Source: Acidimicrobiia bacterium
GTDB taxonomy: Bacteria; Actinomycetota; Acidimicrobiia; Spongiisociales; ZC4RG35
DNA: 18,414 bases
Reading direction: 5' to 3'
Assembly: GCA_017577575.1 (NCBI GenBank)
Contig: PKRG01000031.1
Location: 1-18,414, forward strand
Positions 1 to 7,623 of this stretch are shown in pieces; positions within the stretch are counted from its first letter, which is position 1, and each line of letters starts with the position of its first letter. The translations under genes and the position numbers were made by a program. The notes beneath the pieces are model-generated. The model had not been told where the DNA came from. It searched no databases and saw only the letters and a list, made by a program, of their open reading frames with translations.

Positions 1-316
1 ACGCGTCAGTTGTGTACAGGAACACGTACAGGGTCATGCCTTCGGAGTCGACCAGGATCGGGCCGAGCTCGGTGTCGGCCACCTCGACCGTGACTACGTC
101 GCCGGCCGCCTCGGTGGTGGGCATGTCGTAGCCGCCGACGCCGACGGAGCCCGAGGTGTCGGGTGCGGCGGTCGTCGCCGGCGTCGTCTCCGGCGGTGAC
201 GTCGGCGTGGCGGCCGTCGTCTCGGGGGCGGCGGCTGCCGTCGTCTCGGACGTGTCGGCGCCGCCGCATCCTGCCGCCACGAGGACGATCACCAAAGCGA
301 GGAAACTGCGTCTCAT
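1..316 (-). CDS. Secreted lipoprotein with COG4315-type repeat (partial, 3' end outside window)
   Basis: The start is ATG at 316, with an AAGGAG Shine-Dalgarno sequence about 5 nt upstream. The 105 visible residues begin with a basic N-terminus and a short hydrophobic stretch ending AAGC, a lipobox with Cys17 as the likely lipidated residue; the -3 Ala makes it slightly atypical. A Thr/Ala/Pro/Glu-rich linker follows (about residues 20-55), typical of surface-tethered actinobacterial lipoproteins. From about residue 83, the motif LGPILVDSEGMTLYVF matches the repeat of the COG4315/PF03640 'secreted repeat' family. These proteins are predicted to be extracytoplasmic and their biochemical role is unsettled. 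The gene runs off the left edge, so the number of repeats is unknown. It lies 66 nt downstream of the sulfur-handling operon on the same strand and probably has its own promoter, although I see only a weak TATAGC-like box in the gap. The family call is fairly sure; the function is unknown. Confidence 0.8.
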   Translation of the reverse strand, partial: MRRSFLALVIVLVAAGCGGADTSETTAAAAPETTAATPTSPPETTPATTAAPDTSGSVGVGGYDMPTTEAAGDVVTVEVADTELGPILVDSEGMTLYVFLYTTDA

Positions 317-333
317 CGGCTCTCCTTCGGGTC

Positions 334-354
334 GGAGGTCCCGTCGGGACTTCC
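334..354 (-). terminator. Possible weak terminator hairpin after the MBL-rhodanese operon
   Basis: A near-perfect inverted repeat has 9-nt arms and a 3-nt loop (GGAGGTCCC / GGGACTTCC on the + strand). It sits 29 nt beyond the stop of the MBL-rhodanese gene and just before the lipoprotein start. On the minus-strand RNA one pair is an A-C mismatch and there is no U tract, so this is only a candidate. Confidence 0.3.
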
Positions 355-382
355 GGCTATACGGAGGAGACGCCCGGGCGGT

Positions 383-1666
383 TCAGGGCAGATCCGCCAC
401 GCCGGCTTCCAGCACCGGGACGGCGTCGACGCCGTGGCGGCGGAGCAGCGACGCCGCGATCGCCGACCGGTACCCGGAGGCGCACACGACGTACACCGGC
501 TCGGCCTGGTCGATCTCCGACGGCGGCCCTTCGACCAGGTCGGGCACGTAGGCGTGGAACGTGCCGGGCCGGGCGAAGGTTTCCCGCTCTCCCGGCGAGC
601 GCACGTCGAGGATCTGGGCGCCTTCGGGGATCTGCCCGACCCGGCTGGTACGGCTCACGACCGGGCCGCCCTGGCCGACTACGACGCCCGCCACCTCGTC
701 GATGCCGATCCGGGCGAGCTGGAGGAGCGCCTCTCGCGCCTGGTCCTTGTCCGCCACGACCAGCACCGCAGGCTCGTCGAAGGGCACCAGCCAGCCGAAC
801 CAGGTCCCGAACTGGTCGCTCATCGGGATGTTCAGCGACCCGGGGAAGTGGCCGGCGGCGAAGTCGTCGGCGGTGCGGGCGTCGATGACCGGCATCGAGG
901 GGTCGATGTCGTCGGGCTCGAGGAGCTTGGGCACCAGCGGCGGCATGGGCGGCGGTCCCGCCAGGTTGATCGCCCCCATGCGGCTGTAGTAGCGGGGGTA
1001 GGGCTGGAGGCCGGCGAGTTGCGCCTTCACGAAGGTGTCTTCGTCGGGATACGCCAGCACGGGGCTCGTCTGCACCTCCGTGCCGATCGTCGACGTGGAG
1101 GCCCCGGCGGCCGATGCGGTGCAGAAGGACCCGGCGCCGTGGGTCGGGTACAGGTCGGTGTCGGGAGGCAGGGCGGAGAGCCGCCGAAGAGACCGGTACT
1201 GCAGCCGGGCCAATGTCTCGGCCCGGTGCATCCCCAGCAGGTCGCTGCGGCCGGCCGATCCCACCAGCAGGGATCCCCCCGAGAAGACGGCGGCGGGTCG
1301 CCCTTCGACCAGCAGCACGTAGCTCGTGTGCTCCGGGGTGTGGCCGGGGGTGTGGAGCGGGCGTATCGCCAATGGGCCGTCGACGAGGTCTTCGCCGTGG
1401 AAAGCCGGGGTGTGGCGGAACGCCGGGGCCGCCGACGCCGGCAGCACCAACTCGGCGCCGGTCAGCCGCGCCGCCGACAGCCCGCCCGACACGTAGTCGT
1501 TGTGGAGGTGCGTCTCGAGCACCCAGCGCAGCTCGGCTCCGTCGAGGTGCTGGAGGAAACGGTCGACGTCACGCTGGGGGTCGACGAGCAGCGCTCGCCC
1601 GTCGAACTTCACCAGGTAGGAGGAGTCACCGAGTCCCTCGGTCCGGAAACTCAGGACCTCGATCAC
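383..1666 (-). CDS. Metallo-beta-lactamase fold hydrolase fused to two rhodanese domains (persulfide dioxygenase/CstB-like architecture)
   Basis: The product is 427 aa from a GTG start at 1666. That GTG overlaps the TGA of the upstream rhodanese gene (GTGA), so the two are probably translationally coupled. Residues 1-240 form an MBL domain with THLHNDY at 52-58 (His53, His55, Asp57) and a HTPGH turn with His109, as in ETHE1/glyoxalase-II-like enzymes. Residues about 255-335 are a rhodanese fold with no catalytic Cys; the active-loop position reads VADKDQ near 305-310. Residues about 345-427 are a second rhodanese with an intact CASGYRS loop (Cys395). Related fusions oxidise or move sulfane sulfur (persulfides), probably in the cytosol, and I infer that role here. 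Oddities: the usual HxHxDH has Tyr at the sixth position, and the GDT-type metal-ligand segment reads GGS at 130-132. Iron binding may therefore differ. A longer reading frame upstream exists but overlaps the rhodanese gene and looks non-coding. Confidence 0.88.
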   Translation of the reverse strand: MIEVLSFRTEGLGDSSYLVKFDGRALLVDPQRDVDRFLQHLDGAELRWVLETHLHNDYVSGGLSAARLTGAELVLPASAAPAFRHTPAFHGEDLVDGPLAIRPLHTPGHTPEHTSYVLLVEGRPAAVFSGGSLLVGSAGRSDLLGMHRAETLARLQYRSLRRLSALPPDTDLYPTHGAGSFCTASAAGASTSTIGTEVQTSPVLAYPDEDTFVKAQLAGLQPYPRYYSRMGAINLAGPPPMPPLVPKLLEPDDIDPSMPVIDARTADDFAAGHFPGSLNIPMSDQFGTWFGWLVPFDEPAVLVVADKDQAREALLQLARIGIDEVAGVVVGQGGPVVSRTSRVGQIPEGAQILDVRSPGERETFARPGTFHAYVPDLVEGPPSEIDQAEPVYVVCASGYRSAIAASLLRRHGVDAVPVLEAGVADLP

Positions 1667-1962
1667 GGTTGCATCCCCAGTGCCTGCATGCCACCTGCCA
1701 TGTTCGCCGCCTTCTCGAACCCGCACATGGTCAGGTACATCGCGGCTTGGAGGCTGCGCCCGCCCGACCGGCAGACGACCAACGTGGGTCGCTTGGAGTC
1801 GAGCGAGTCGAGGGAGGAGGGGAGCTCCGACAGGCTGATCTTTATCGCCCCGGGCAGTGTCCCCAGCTCCCACTCGGACGGTTCACGGACGTCGAGAACG
1901 ACCCCGTCGTTCTCCTCCACCCATTGCTCCCATTCGTGAGCGGGGATCTGGCTGATCTCCAC
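1663..1962 (-). CDS. Single-domain rhodanese (sulfurtransferase)
   Basis: This 99-aa protein starts with GTG at 1962 and comprises one rhodanese domain. It shows the CH2A-like VVLDVREPSEW segment (residues 21-31) and the active-site loop CRSGGRS with Cys64. Such small rhodaneses accept a sulfane sulfur atom as a Cys persulfide and pass it to a thiol or enzyme partner in the cytosol. The stop codon overlaps the start of the MBL/double-rhodanese gene, so the two form an operon. The natural reading is that this protein supplies or receives persulfide sulfur for the downstream enzyme (inference). There is no clear Shine-Dalgarno sequence. Instead a TACCGT -10-like box ends 7 nt before the GTG, so the mRNA is probably leaderless, which also supports this start. 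The gene is divergent from purN. Confidence 0.9.
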   Translation of the reverse strand: MEISQIPAHEWEQWVEENDGVVLDVREPSEWELGTLPGAIKISLSELPSSLDSLDSKRPTLVVCRSGGRSLQAAMYLTMCGFEKAANMAGGMQALGMQP

Positions 1963-1969
1963 GACGCCT

Positions 1970-1975
1970 ACGGTA
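1970..1975 (-). promoter_or_regulatory. -10 box (TACCGT) of the rhodanese operon, leaderless
   Basis: TACCGT on the minus strand is separated by 7 nt from the GTG start at 1962. That places the expected transcription start at or next to the start codon. No clear -35 hexamer is visible. Confidence 0.55.
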
Positions 1976-2024
1976 ACTGAAATCGCCGTCCGGGGCCGCC
2001 GTAGTGAGTGGGCCGGGAGGCCTC

Positions 2025-2030
2025 TACACT
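2025..2030 (+). promoter_or_regulatory. -10 box (TACACT) of purN-purH, leaderless
   Basis: TACACT is followed by 9 nt and then the TTG start of purN at 2040. No Shine-Dalgarno sequence sits at a usable distance from the TTG, so a leaderless or near-leaderless mRNA is likely. The divergent rhodanese promoter lies about 50 nt away. Confidence 0.5.
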
Positions 2031-2039
2031 CCTCCGCCG

Positions 2040-2635
2040 TTGAGCCAGCCGATCGACATCGCCGTCCTCGTCTCCGGTTCCGGTACGAACCTGCAGGCTC
2101 TGCTCGATCACCAGGGCTCGTATCGAGTCGCCACCGTCGTCTCCGACCGCCCCGACGCTCCTGCTCTCGAACGGGCGCGGGCCGCCGGCGCCGAGGCGGT
2201 GGTCGTCACCTGGACCGGTGACCGCGACGACTTCACCCACCGGGTCTGCGACGTCCTCGAACGGGCAGGCGTGGCATGGGTCGTCCTCGCCGGCTTCATG
2301 CGCATCCTCGGCCGGGAGGCGATGGAGCGGTTCCCCGACCGGATCGTCAACATCCATCCCTCGTTGCTGCCCGCCTTCCCGGGAGCGAATGCGGTGGCCA
2401 AGGCGCTCGAGTACGGGGTGAAGCAGACAGGCGTCACCGTCCACTTCGTGGACGAGGAGGTGGATCACGGGCCGATCATCGCCCAGGTGCCCGTCGAGGT
2501 GCTGCCGGACGACGACGTGGGCACCCTCCACGCCCGGATCCAGCAGCAAGAACACGTCCTCTACCCGGCGGTGGTCGACGCGCTCGTCCGGGGAGAGATC
2601 CGAGTATCTGGCCGGAAGGTGGAATGGAGGAAGCA

Positions 2636-2639
<4 letters not shown>
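2040..2639 (+). CDS. purN: Phosphoribosylglycinamide formyltransferase (GAR transformylase)
   Basis: This enzyme transfers the formyl group of 10-formyl-tetrahydrofolate to GAR in step 3 of purine synthesis (cytosol). With the TTG start the product is 199 aa. The N-terminal VLVSGSGTNLQALL (residues 9-22) is the phosphate-binding loop. NIHPSLLPAFPG gives catalytic Asn104 and His106. GVTVHFVDEEVDHGPII gives the catalytic Asp142. This numbering is within two residues of the E. coli enzyme (Asn106, His108, Asp144), which supports the TTG start over an in-frame GTG at 2004 that would add 12 non-conserved residues. The TGA overlaps the ATG of purH (ATGA), so the two genes are co-translated. Expression is predicted from the TACACT box just before the start. 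The assignment is very secure; the start is fairly secure. Confidence 0.95.
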
Positions 2640-4156
<1,517 letters not shown>

Positions 4157-4221
4157 GCCCACGTTTCGCCGTCCGGCGCCTCGGGTAGGGCGGGGCCGTC
4201 CGCAACCGAAAGGGCTGCCGC

Positions 4222-5028
4222 ATGCTGCTCGCACAGGTGGACTTCTCCGAGACCTTCGCCCGGGCGTGGGCACGCGTCGTCGAGCTGACCCCCAAGATCC
4301 TCCTCTTCCTCCTCATCCTGATCGTGGGGTGGCTGATAGCCCGAGCCGTCTCGAGCCTCCTCGACACGGTCCTGGAGAAGGTCGGCTTCGACCGGTGGGT
4401 CGAACGGGGCGGCGTCAGGCGGTTCCTGGGCGGAACCGAGATCGACGCCTCCGACCTCCTGGCGAAGATCGTCTTCTATGCCCTCTTCCTCGTCGTGCTG
4501 CAGCTCGCCTTCGGGGTGTTCGGGCCCAACGCCGTCTCCGAGCTGATCGAGGGCATCGTCGCCTACCTGCCCAACATCTTCGTGGCGATCCTCATCGTGG
4601 TGGTCGCCGCCTACCTGGCGGCCGGGGTGCGCGACATCGTCCGGGGGGCGATCGGCGGGATCCAGTACGGCCGCTTCCTGTCGACCGCCGCCTACGTCGC
4701 CGTGCTGCTGATCGGCGTCTTCGCCGCCCTGACCCAGCTGCGGATCGCTCCCGCCATCGTCATCGGGCTCTTCTACGCCATCCTGGCGATCGTCGTCGGA
4801 TCGGCGATAGTCGCCATCGGCGGCGGAGGGATCGCCCCGATGCGCTCCCGGATCGAACGCTGGCTCGAGGCGGGGGAACGGGAGGTCTCCAAGGCGGTCG
4901 AGGACGCGCCGAAGACTGCCGCCGCCTCCCCGCCGGCGGCCACCGACGCTTCCGGTGGCGAGGTGACCGCCGAACCGGTGGCAGAAGGCCCCGAGACGGA
5001 GATCCCCCCGCGGCGGCGACGGCGCTGA
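4222..5028 (+). CDS. TM-helix-repeat membrane protein (mechanosensitive-channel-like, PF05552 type)
   Basis: This is a 268-aa integral membrane protein with about five hydrophobic segments: roughly residues 24-44, 81-102, 112-134, 153-172 and 176-199. The first helix is followed by an amphipathic RAVSSLLDTVLEKVGFDRWVER stretch. Helix pairs separated by short loops that read DASDLLAKIVFYALFL and PNIFVAILIVVVAAYLA resemble the 'conserved TM helix' repeat of small mechanosensitive-channel relatives. There is no soluble MscS beta domain. The C-terminal tail (about 210-268) is acidic/Ala/Pro-rich and ends in a run of arginines, and is presumably cytoplasmic. The start has an AAAGG Shine-Dalgarno sequence 8 nt upstream. 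A role in osmotic or mechanical response is inferred from the family only, and conductance is unproven. The gene sits between purH and folD on the same strand, 65 nt after purH. Confidence 0.75.
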   Translation: MLLAQVDFSETFARAWARVVELTPKILLFLLILIVGWLIARAVSSLLDTVLEKVGFDRWVERGGVRRFLGGTEIDASDLLAKIVFYALFLVVLQLAFGVFGPNAVSELIEGIVAYLPNIFVAILIVVVAAYLAAGVRDIVRGAIGGIQYGRFLSTAAYVAVLLIGVFAALTQLRIAPAIVIGLFYAILAIVVGSAIVAIGGGGIAPMRSRIERWLEAGEREVSKAVEDAPKTAAASPPAATDASGGEVTAEPVAEGPETEIPPRRRRR

Positions 5029-5045
5029 CGCCGTCGCGGAGCGGC

Positions 5046-5051
5046 TACCGT
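5046..5051 (+). promoter_or_regulatory. -10 box (TACCGT) of folD, leaderless
   Basis: TACCGT ends 8 nt before the folD ATG at 5060, and no Shine-Dalgarno sequence is present in that gap. A CTGACG hexamer lies 15 nt upstream as a poor -35 candidate. Confidence 0.55.
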
Positions 5052-5059
5052 CGGCGCCC

Positions 5060-5905
5060 ATGACAGCGACGATCCTCGACGGGAAAGCGGTCGCGGCGCG
5101 GGTCAAAGAGGAGGTCGCCGCCGCCGTCGCCGAAATGCCCACACCCCCGGGGCTGGCCACCGTCCTGGTGGGTGACGACCCCGCCTCCCACGCCTACGTG
5201 CGCGGCAAGCGCAACGACGCCGCCGAGGTGGGGATCCGCTCCATCCACCACGAGCTCGACGCCTCGATCACCCAGGAAGAGCTCCATCGGGTGATCGACC
5301 AGCTGAACGCCGACGACGGCGTCGACGGGATCCTGGTCCAGCTGCCGCTTCCCGGTGACCTCGACGGGGAGGCCGCCGTCGAGCGGATCGACCCGGGAAA
5401 GGACGTCGACGGGCTCCACCCGTACAACCTCGGCCGCCTGGTCCTCGACAAACCGGGCCTGCGGCCGTGCACGCCCAGCGGAGTCATGCGGATCCTCGAT
5501 CACTACGGCATCCCGGTGGCGGGGAAGAGAGCGGTGGTCATCGGCCGGTCCTTCCTGGTGGGGCGACCTCTGGCGCTGATGCTCGCGGCGCGGGGCGCCG
5601 ACGCCACCGTCACCCTCGCTCACTCCCGCACGGCCGACCTCCCCGACCTCGCCCGGTCGGCTGACATCCTCGTAGCCGCCGTCGGCGTCCCCCGAATGGT
5701 GACGGCCGAGTACGTGGCTCCGGGGGCGACCGTCGTCGACGTGGGGATCAATCGGGTCGACGGGAAGCTGGTGGGCGACGTGGCCTTCGACGAGGTGGCG
5801 GAGGTGGCCGGTGCGATCACGCCGGTTCCCGGCGGGGTGGGGCCGATGACGCGGGCGATGCTGCTCGTCAACACACTCCAGGCGGCGGCGTCGCGCCGGG
5901 GGTGA
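5060..5905 (+). CDS. folD: Bifunctional methylene-THF dehydrogenase / methenyl-THF cyclohydrolase
   Basis: The protein is 281 aa, typical for FolD. It interconverts 5,10-methylene-THF and 10-formyl-THF, the donor used by PurN and PurH encoded upstream. Visible motifs are VGDDPASHAYVRGK (37-50, with Tyr46 and catalytic Lys50), DGILVQLPLP, KDVDGLHPYNLGRL, PCTPSGVMRIL, the nucleotide-binding VIGRSFLVGRPLALML and the C-terminal TPVPGGVGPMTRAML. All signature segments are intact. The ATG start lies 8 nt after a TACCGT box with no Shine-Dalgarno sequence, which points to a leaderless transcript independent of the membrane protein gene 31 nt upstream. The stop directly abuts the stop of the convergent gene at 5906. 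The assignment is secure. Confidence 0.97.
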   Translation: MTATILDGKAVAARVKEEVAAAVAEMPTPPGLATVLVGDDPASHAYVRGKRNDAAEVGIRSIHHELDASITQEELHRVIDQLNADDGVDGILVQLPLPGDLDGEAAVERIDPGKDVDGLHPYNLGRLVLDKPGLRPCTPSGVMRILDHYGIPVAGKRAVVIGRSFLVGRPLALMLAARGADATVTLAHSRTADLPDLARSADILVAAVGVPRMVTAEYVAPGATVVDVGINRVDGKLVGDVAFDEVAEVAGAITPVPGGVGPMTRAMLLVNTLQAAASRRG

Positions 5906-6286
5906 TCAGCCGACCAGGTGGCTGACGTCGATTGCTATCCCGACGATCAGCAGCACCCACACGACGGCGATGAAGGCGGTGTAGCGCCAGCGGAGCCGAT
6001 GGTCGGCCAGCCAGAAACGCCGCAGGCTGTTGTAGCCCAGGACGATCGCCAGCACCGACAAGGCGATGGAGACCGGTGCCGCCACCACGCCCATGAAGCC
6101 GATCAGAGGAGTGACGATCGGCACCAGCAGGTAGGTGATGATGCAGCGGATCCCCGAGATGATGATCGAGCTGCGCAGCTTGTTCTGGGCGTCGAACACC
6201 GCCCCGGGTACCGGGTCGCCTTCGACCCGCAGCAGGCGCCGCATGAACTGATCGGCAGCCGGACGCTGGGCGGTCGTGGTGGTCAC
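5906..6286 (-). CDS. Small three-helix membrane protein, function unknown
   Basis: This 126-aa protein starts with GTG at 6286. It has a polar N-terminus of about 40 residues containing RRLLRVEGDPVPGAVFDAQNKLR, then hydrophobic segments at about 41-59, 62-85 and 102-121. The loop between the last two is basic (RRFWLADHRLRWR). I do not recognise a named family. The pattern of a short cytoplasmic domain followed by three helices is common among conserved actinobacterial hypothetical proteins. The TAGGAT box on the minus strand ends 8 nt before the GTG, with TTCGGC 17 nt further upstream, so it is probably a leaderless transcript divergent from icd. The stop codon abuts that of folD with no intergenic base. 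Confidence 0.75.
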   Translation of the reverse strand: MTTTTAQRPAADQFMRRLLRVEGDPVPGAVFDAQNKLRSSIIISGIRCIITYLLVPIVTPLIGFMGVVAAPVSIALSVLAIVLGYNSLRRFWLADHRLRWRYTAFIAVVWVLLIVGIAIDVSHLVG

Positions 6287-6294
6287 GGAAGCGA

Positions 6295-6300
6295 ATCCTA
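6295..6300 (-). promoter_or_regulatory. -10 box (TAGGAT) of the 126-aa membrane protein gene, leaderless
   Basis: TAGGAT lies 8 nt before the GTG start. TTCGGC at 6318-6323, with a 17-nt spacer, is a plausible weak -35. Confidence 0.5.
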
Positions 6301-6344
6301 GGCCCCTCGGAGAGTCAGCCGAACCGACGCCCAGTCGGTTCCGT

Positions 6345-6350
6345 TACCCT
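6345..6350 (+). promoter_or_regulatory. -10 box (TACCCT) of icd
   Basis: TACCCT lies 35 nt before the icd ATG, giving a leader of about 29 nt that contains an AGGAG Shine-Dalgarno sequence (6374-6378). It is divergent from the promoter of the membrane protein gene. Confidence 0.45.
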
Positions 6351-6385
6351 GCGGGCACTGACGTCAGCCACCCAGGAGTTTCCGA

Positions 6386-7588
6386 ATGCCGTCTTCCATC
6401 ACCATGGGGCCTGACGGCCTCCAGGTACCCGACGAGCCGATCATCCCCTTCATCGAAGGCGACGGAACCGGTCCCGACATCTGGGCCGCCGCCGTGCGGG
6501 TGTTCGACGCCGCAGTCGAGAAGGCCTACGGCGGCAAGCGCCGCATCGAATGGAAAGAGGTGCTGGCGGGGGAGAAGGCCTACAACGAGACCGGGTCGTG
6601 GCTCCCCGACGAGACGGTGGAGGCGTTCCGCCAGCACCTGGTCGGCATCAAGGGCCCACTCACCACTCCGGTGGGCGGCGGGATCCGCTCTCTCAACGTC
6701 GCCCTGCGCCAGACCCTCGACCTCTACGCCTGTGTCCGCCCGGTGCGGTGGTTCAAGGGGGTCCCCTCGCCGGTGAAGCACCCCGAGCTGGTGGACATGG
6801 TCATCTTCCGCGAGAACACGGAAGACGTGTACGCCGGCAAGGAGCTCGAGTCCGGCAGCGACGGGGCGAAGAAGCTGCTGCAGTTCCTCGACGAGGAGTT
6901 CGGCTGGGAGATCCGCCCCGATTCGGGCATCGGCATCAAGCCGGTGTCCGAGACGGGCTCCAAGCGGCTCATCCGGGCCGCCATCAAATACGCCCTCGCC
7001 AACGGCCGCAAGTCGGTGACCCTCGTCCACAAGGGCAACATCATGAAGTTCACCGAGGGCGCCTTCCGCAACTGGGGCTACGAGCTGGTCGAAGAGGAGT
7101 TCTCCGACGTCGCCGTGTCGTGGGAAGCGTGCGGCGGCGAGCCGGGCGACAAGCTGCTGGTCCAGGACGTCATCGCCGACGCCTTCCTCCAGCAGATCCT
7201 CACCCGCCCCGCCAACTACGACGTGATCGCCACGATGAACCTCAACGGCGACTACATCTCCGACGCTCTCGCCGCCCAGGTGGGGGGCATCGGCATCGCC
7301 CCGGGCGGGAACATCAACTACGACAACGGCTACGCCGTCTTCGAGGCGACCCACGGCACCGCCCCCAAGTACGCCGGCCAGGACAAGGTGAACCCGGGCT
7401 CGGTGATCCTCTCCGGCGAGATGATGCTGCGCTACATGGGGTGGAACGAAGCCGCCGACCTGATCGTCGCCGCACTCGAGGCGACGATCGCCGACAAGAT
7501 CGTCACCTACGACTTCGCCCGCCTCATGGAAGGCGCCACCGAGGTCAAGACCTCCGAGTTCGGTACCGCCCTCATCGAACGGATGTGA
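6386..7588 (+). CDS. icd: Isocitrate dehydrogenase, NADP-dependent (E. coli-type homodimeric)
   Basis: This 400-aa TCA-cycle enzyme oxidatively decarboxylates isocitrate to 2-oxoglutarate. Seen in order are FIEGDGTGPDIW (near 22-33), TTPVGGGIRSLNVALRQ with the Ser that is phosphorylated in E. coli Icd, LDLYACVRPVRWF, FRENTEDVYAGKE, the VHKGNIMKFTEG segment with the catalytic Lys, the metal-site NLNGDYISDA, and THGTAPKYAGQDKVNPGSV. The Lys-Tyr pair in the last motif is the NADP-2'-phosphate discriminator of E. coli Icd, so NADP use is predicted. The start ATG at 6386 has AGGAG 7 nt upstream; an internal ATG seven codons in is less likely. The gene is convergent with the antiporter gene across 16 nt. 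Confidence 0.96.
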   Translation: MPSSITMGPDGLQVPDEPIIPFIEGDGTGPDIWAAAVRVFDAAVEKAYGGKRRIEWKEVLAGEKAYNETGSWLPDETVEAFRQHLVGIKGPLTTPVGGGIRSLNVALRQTLDLYACVRPVRWFKGVPSPVKHPELVDMVIFRENTEDVYAGKELESGSDGAKKLLQFLDEEFGWEIRPDSGIGIKPVSETGSKRLIRAAIKYALANGRKSVTLVHKGNIMKFTEGAFRNWGYELVEEEFSDVAVSWEACGGEPGDKLLVQDVIADAFLQQILTRPANYDVIATMNLNGDYISDALAAQVGGIGIAPGGNINYDNGYAVFEATHGTAPKYAGQDKVNPGSVILSGEMMLRYMGWNEAADLIVAALEATIADKIVTYDFARLMEGATEVKTSEFGTALIERM

Positions 7589-7596
7589 CGCCGCAA

Positions 7597-7623
7597 GGTG
7601 GTCGTCAGCTGTTGACGACCACC
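7597..7623. terminator. Bidirectional hairpin between icd and the antiporter gene
   Basis: A perfect inverted repeat has 11-bp arms (GGTGGTCGTCA / TGACGACCACC) and a 5-nt GCTGT loop. It begins 9 nt after the icd stop. Its right arm and loop encode the last residues and stop codon of the convergent antiporter gene. There is no strong U tract, as is common in GC-rich actinobacteria. Confidence 0.7.

Noticed and set aside
434..1939. Long open frame on the + strand opposite the sulfur operon (about 500 codons)
   Set aside because: It is rich in Arg/Gly/Val with no recognisable motif and lies antisense to two clear enzyme genes. Such frames are expected in GC-rich DNA.
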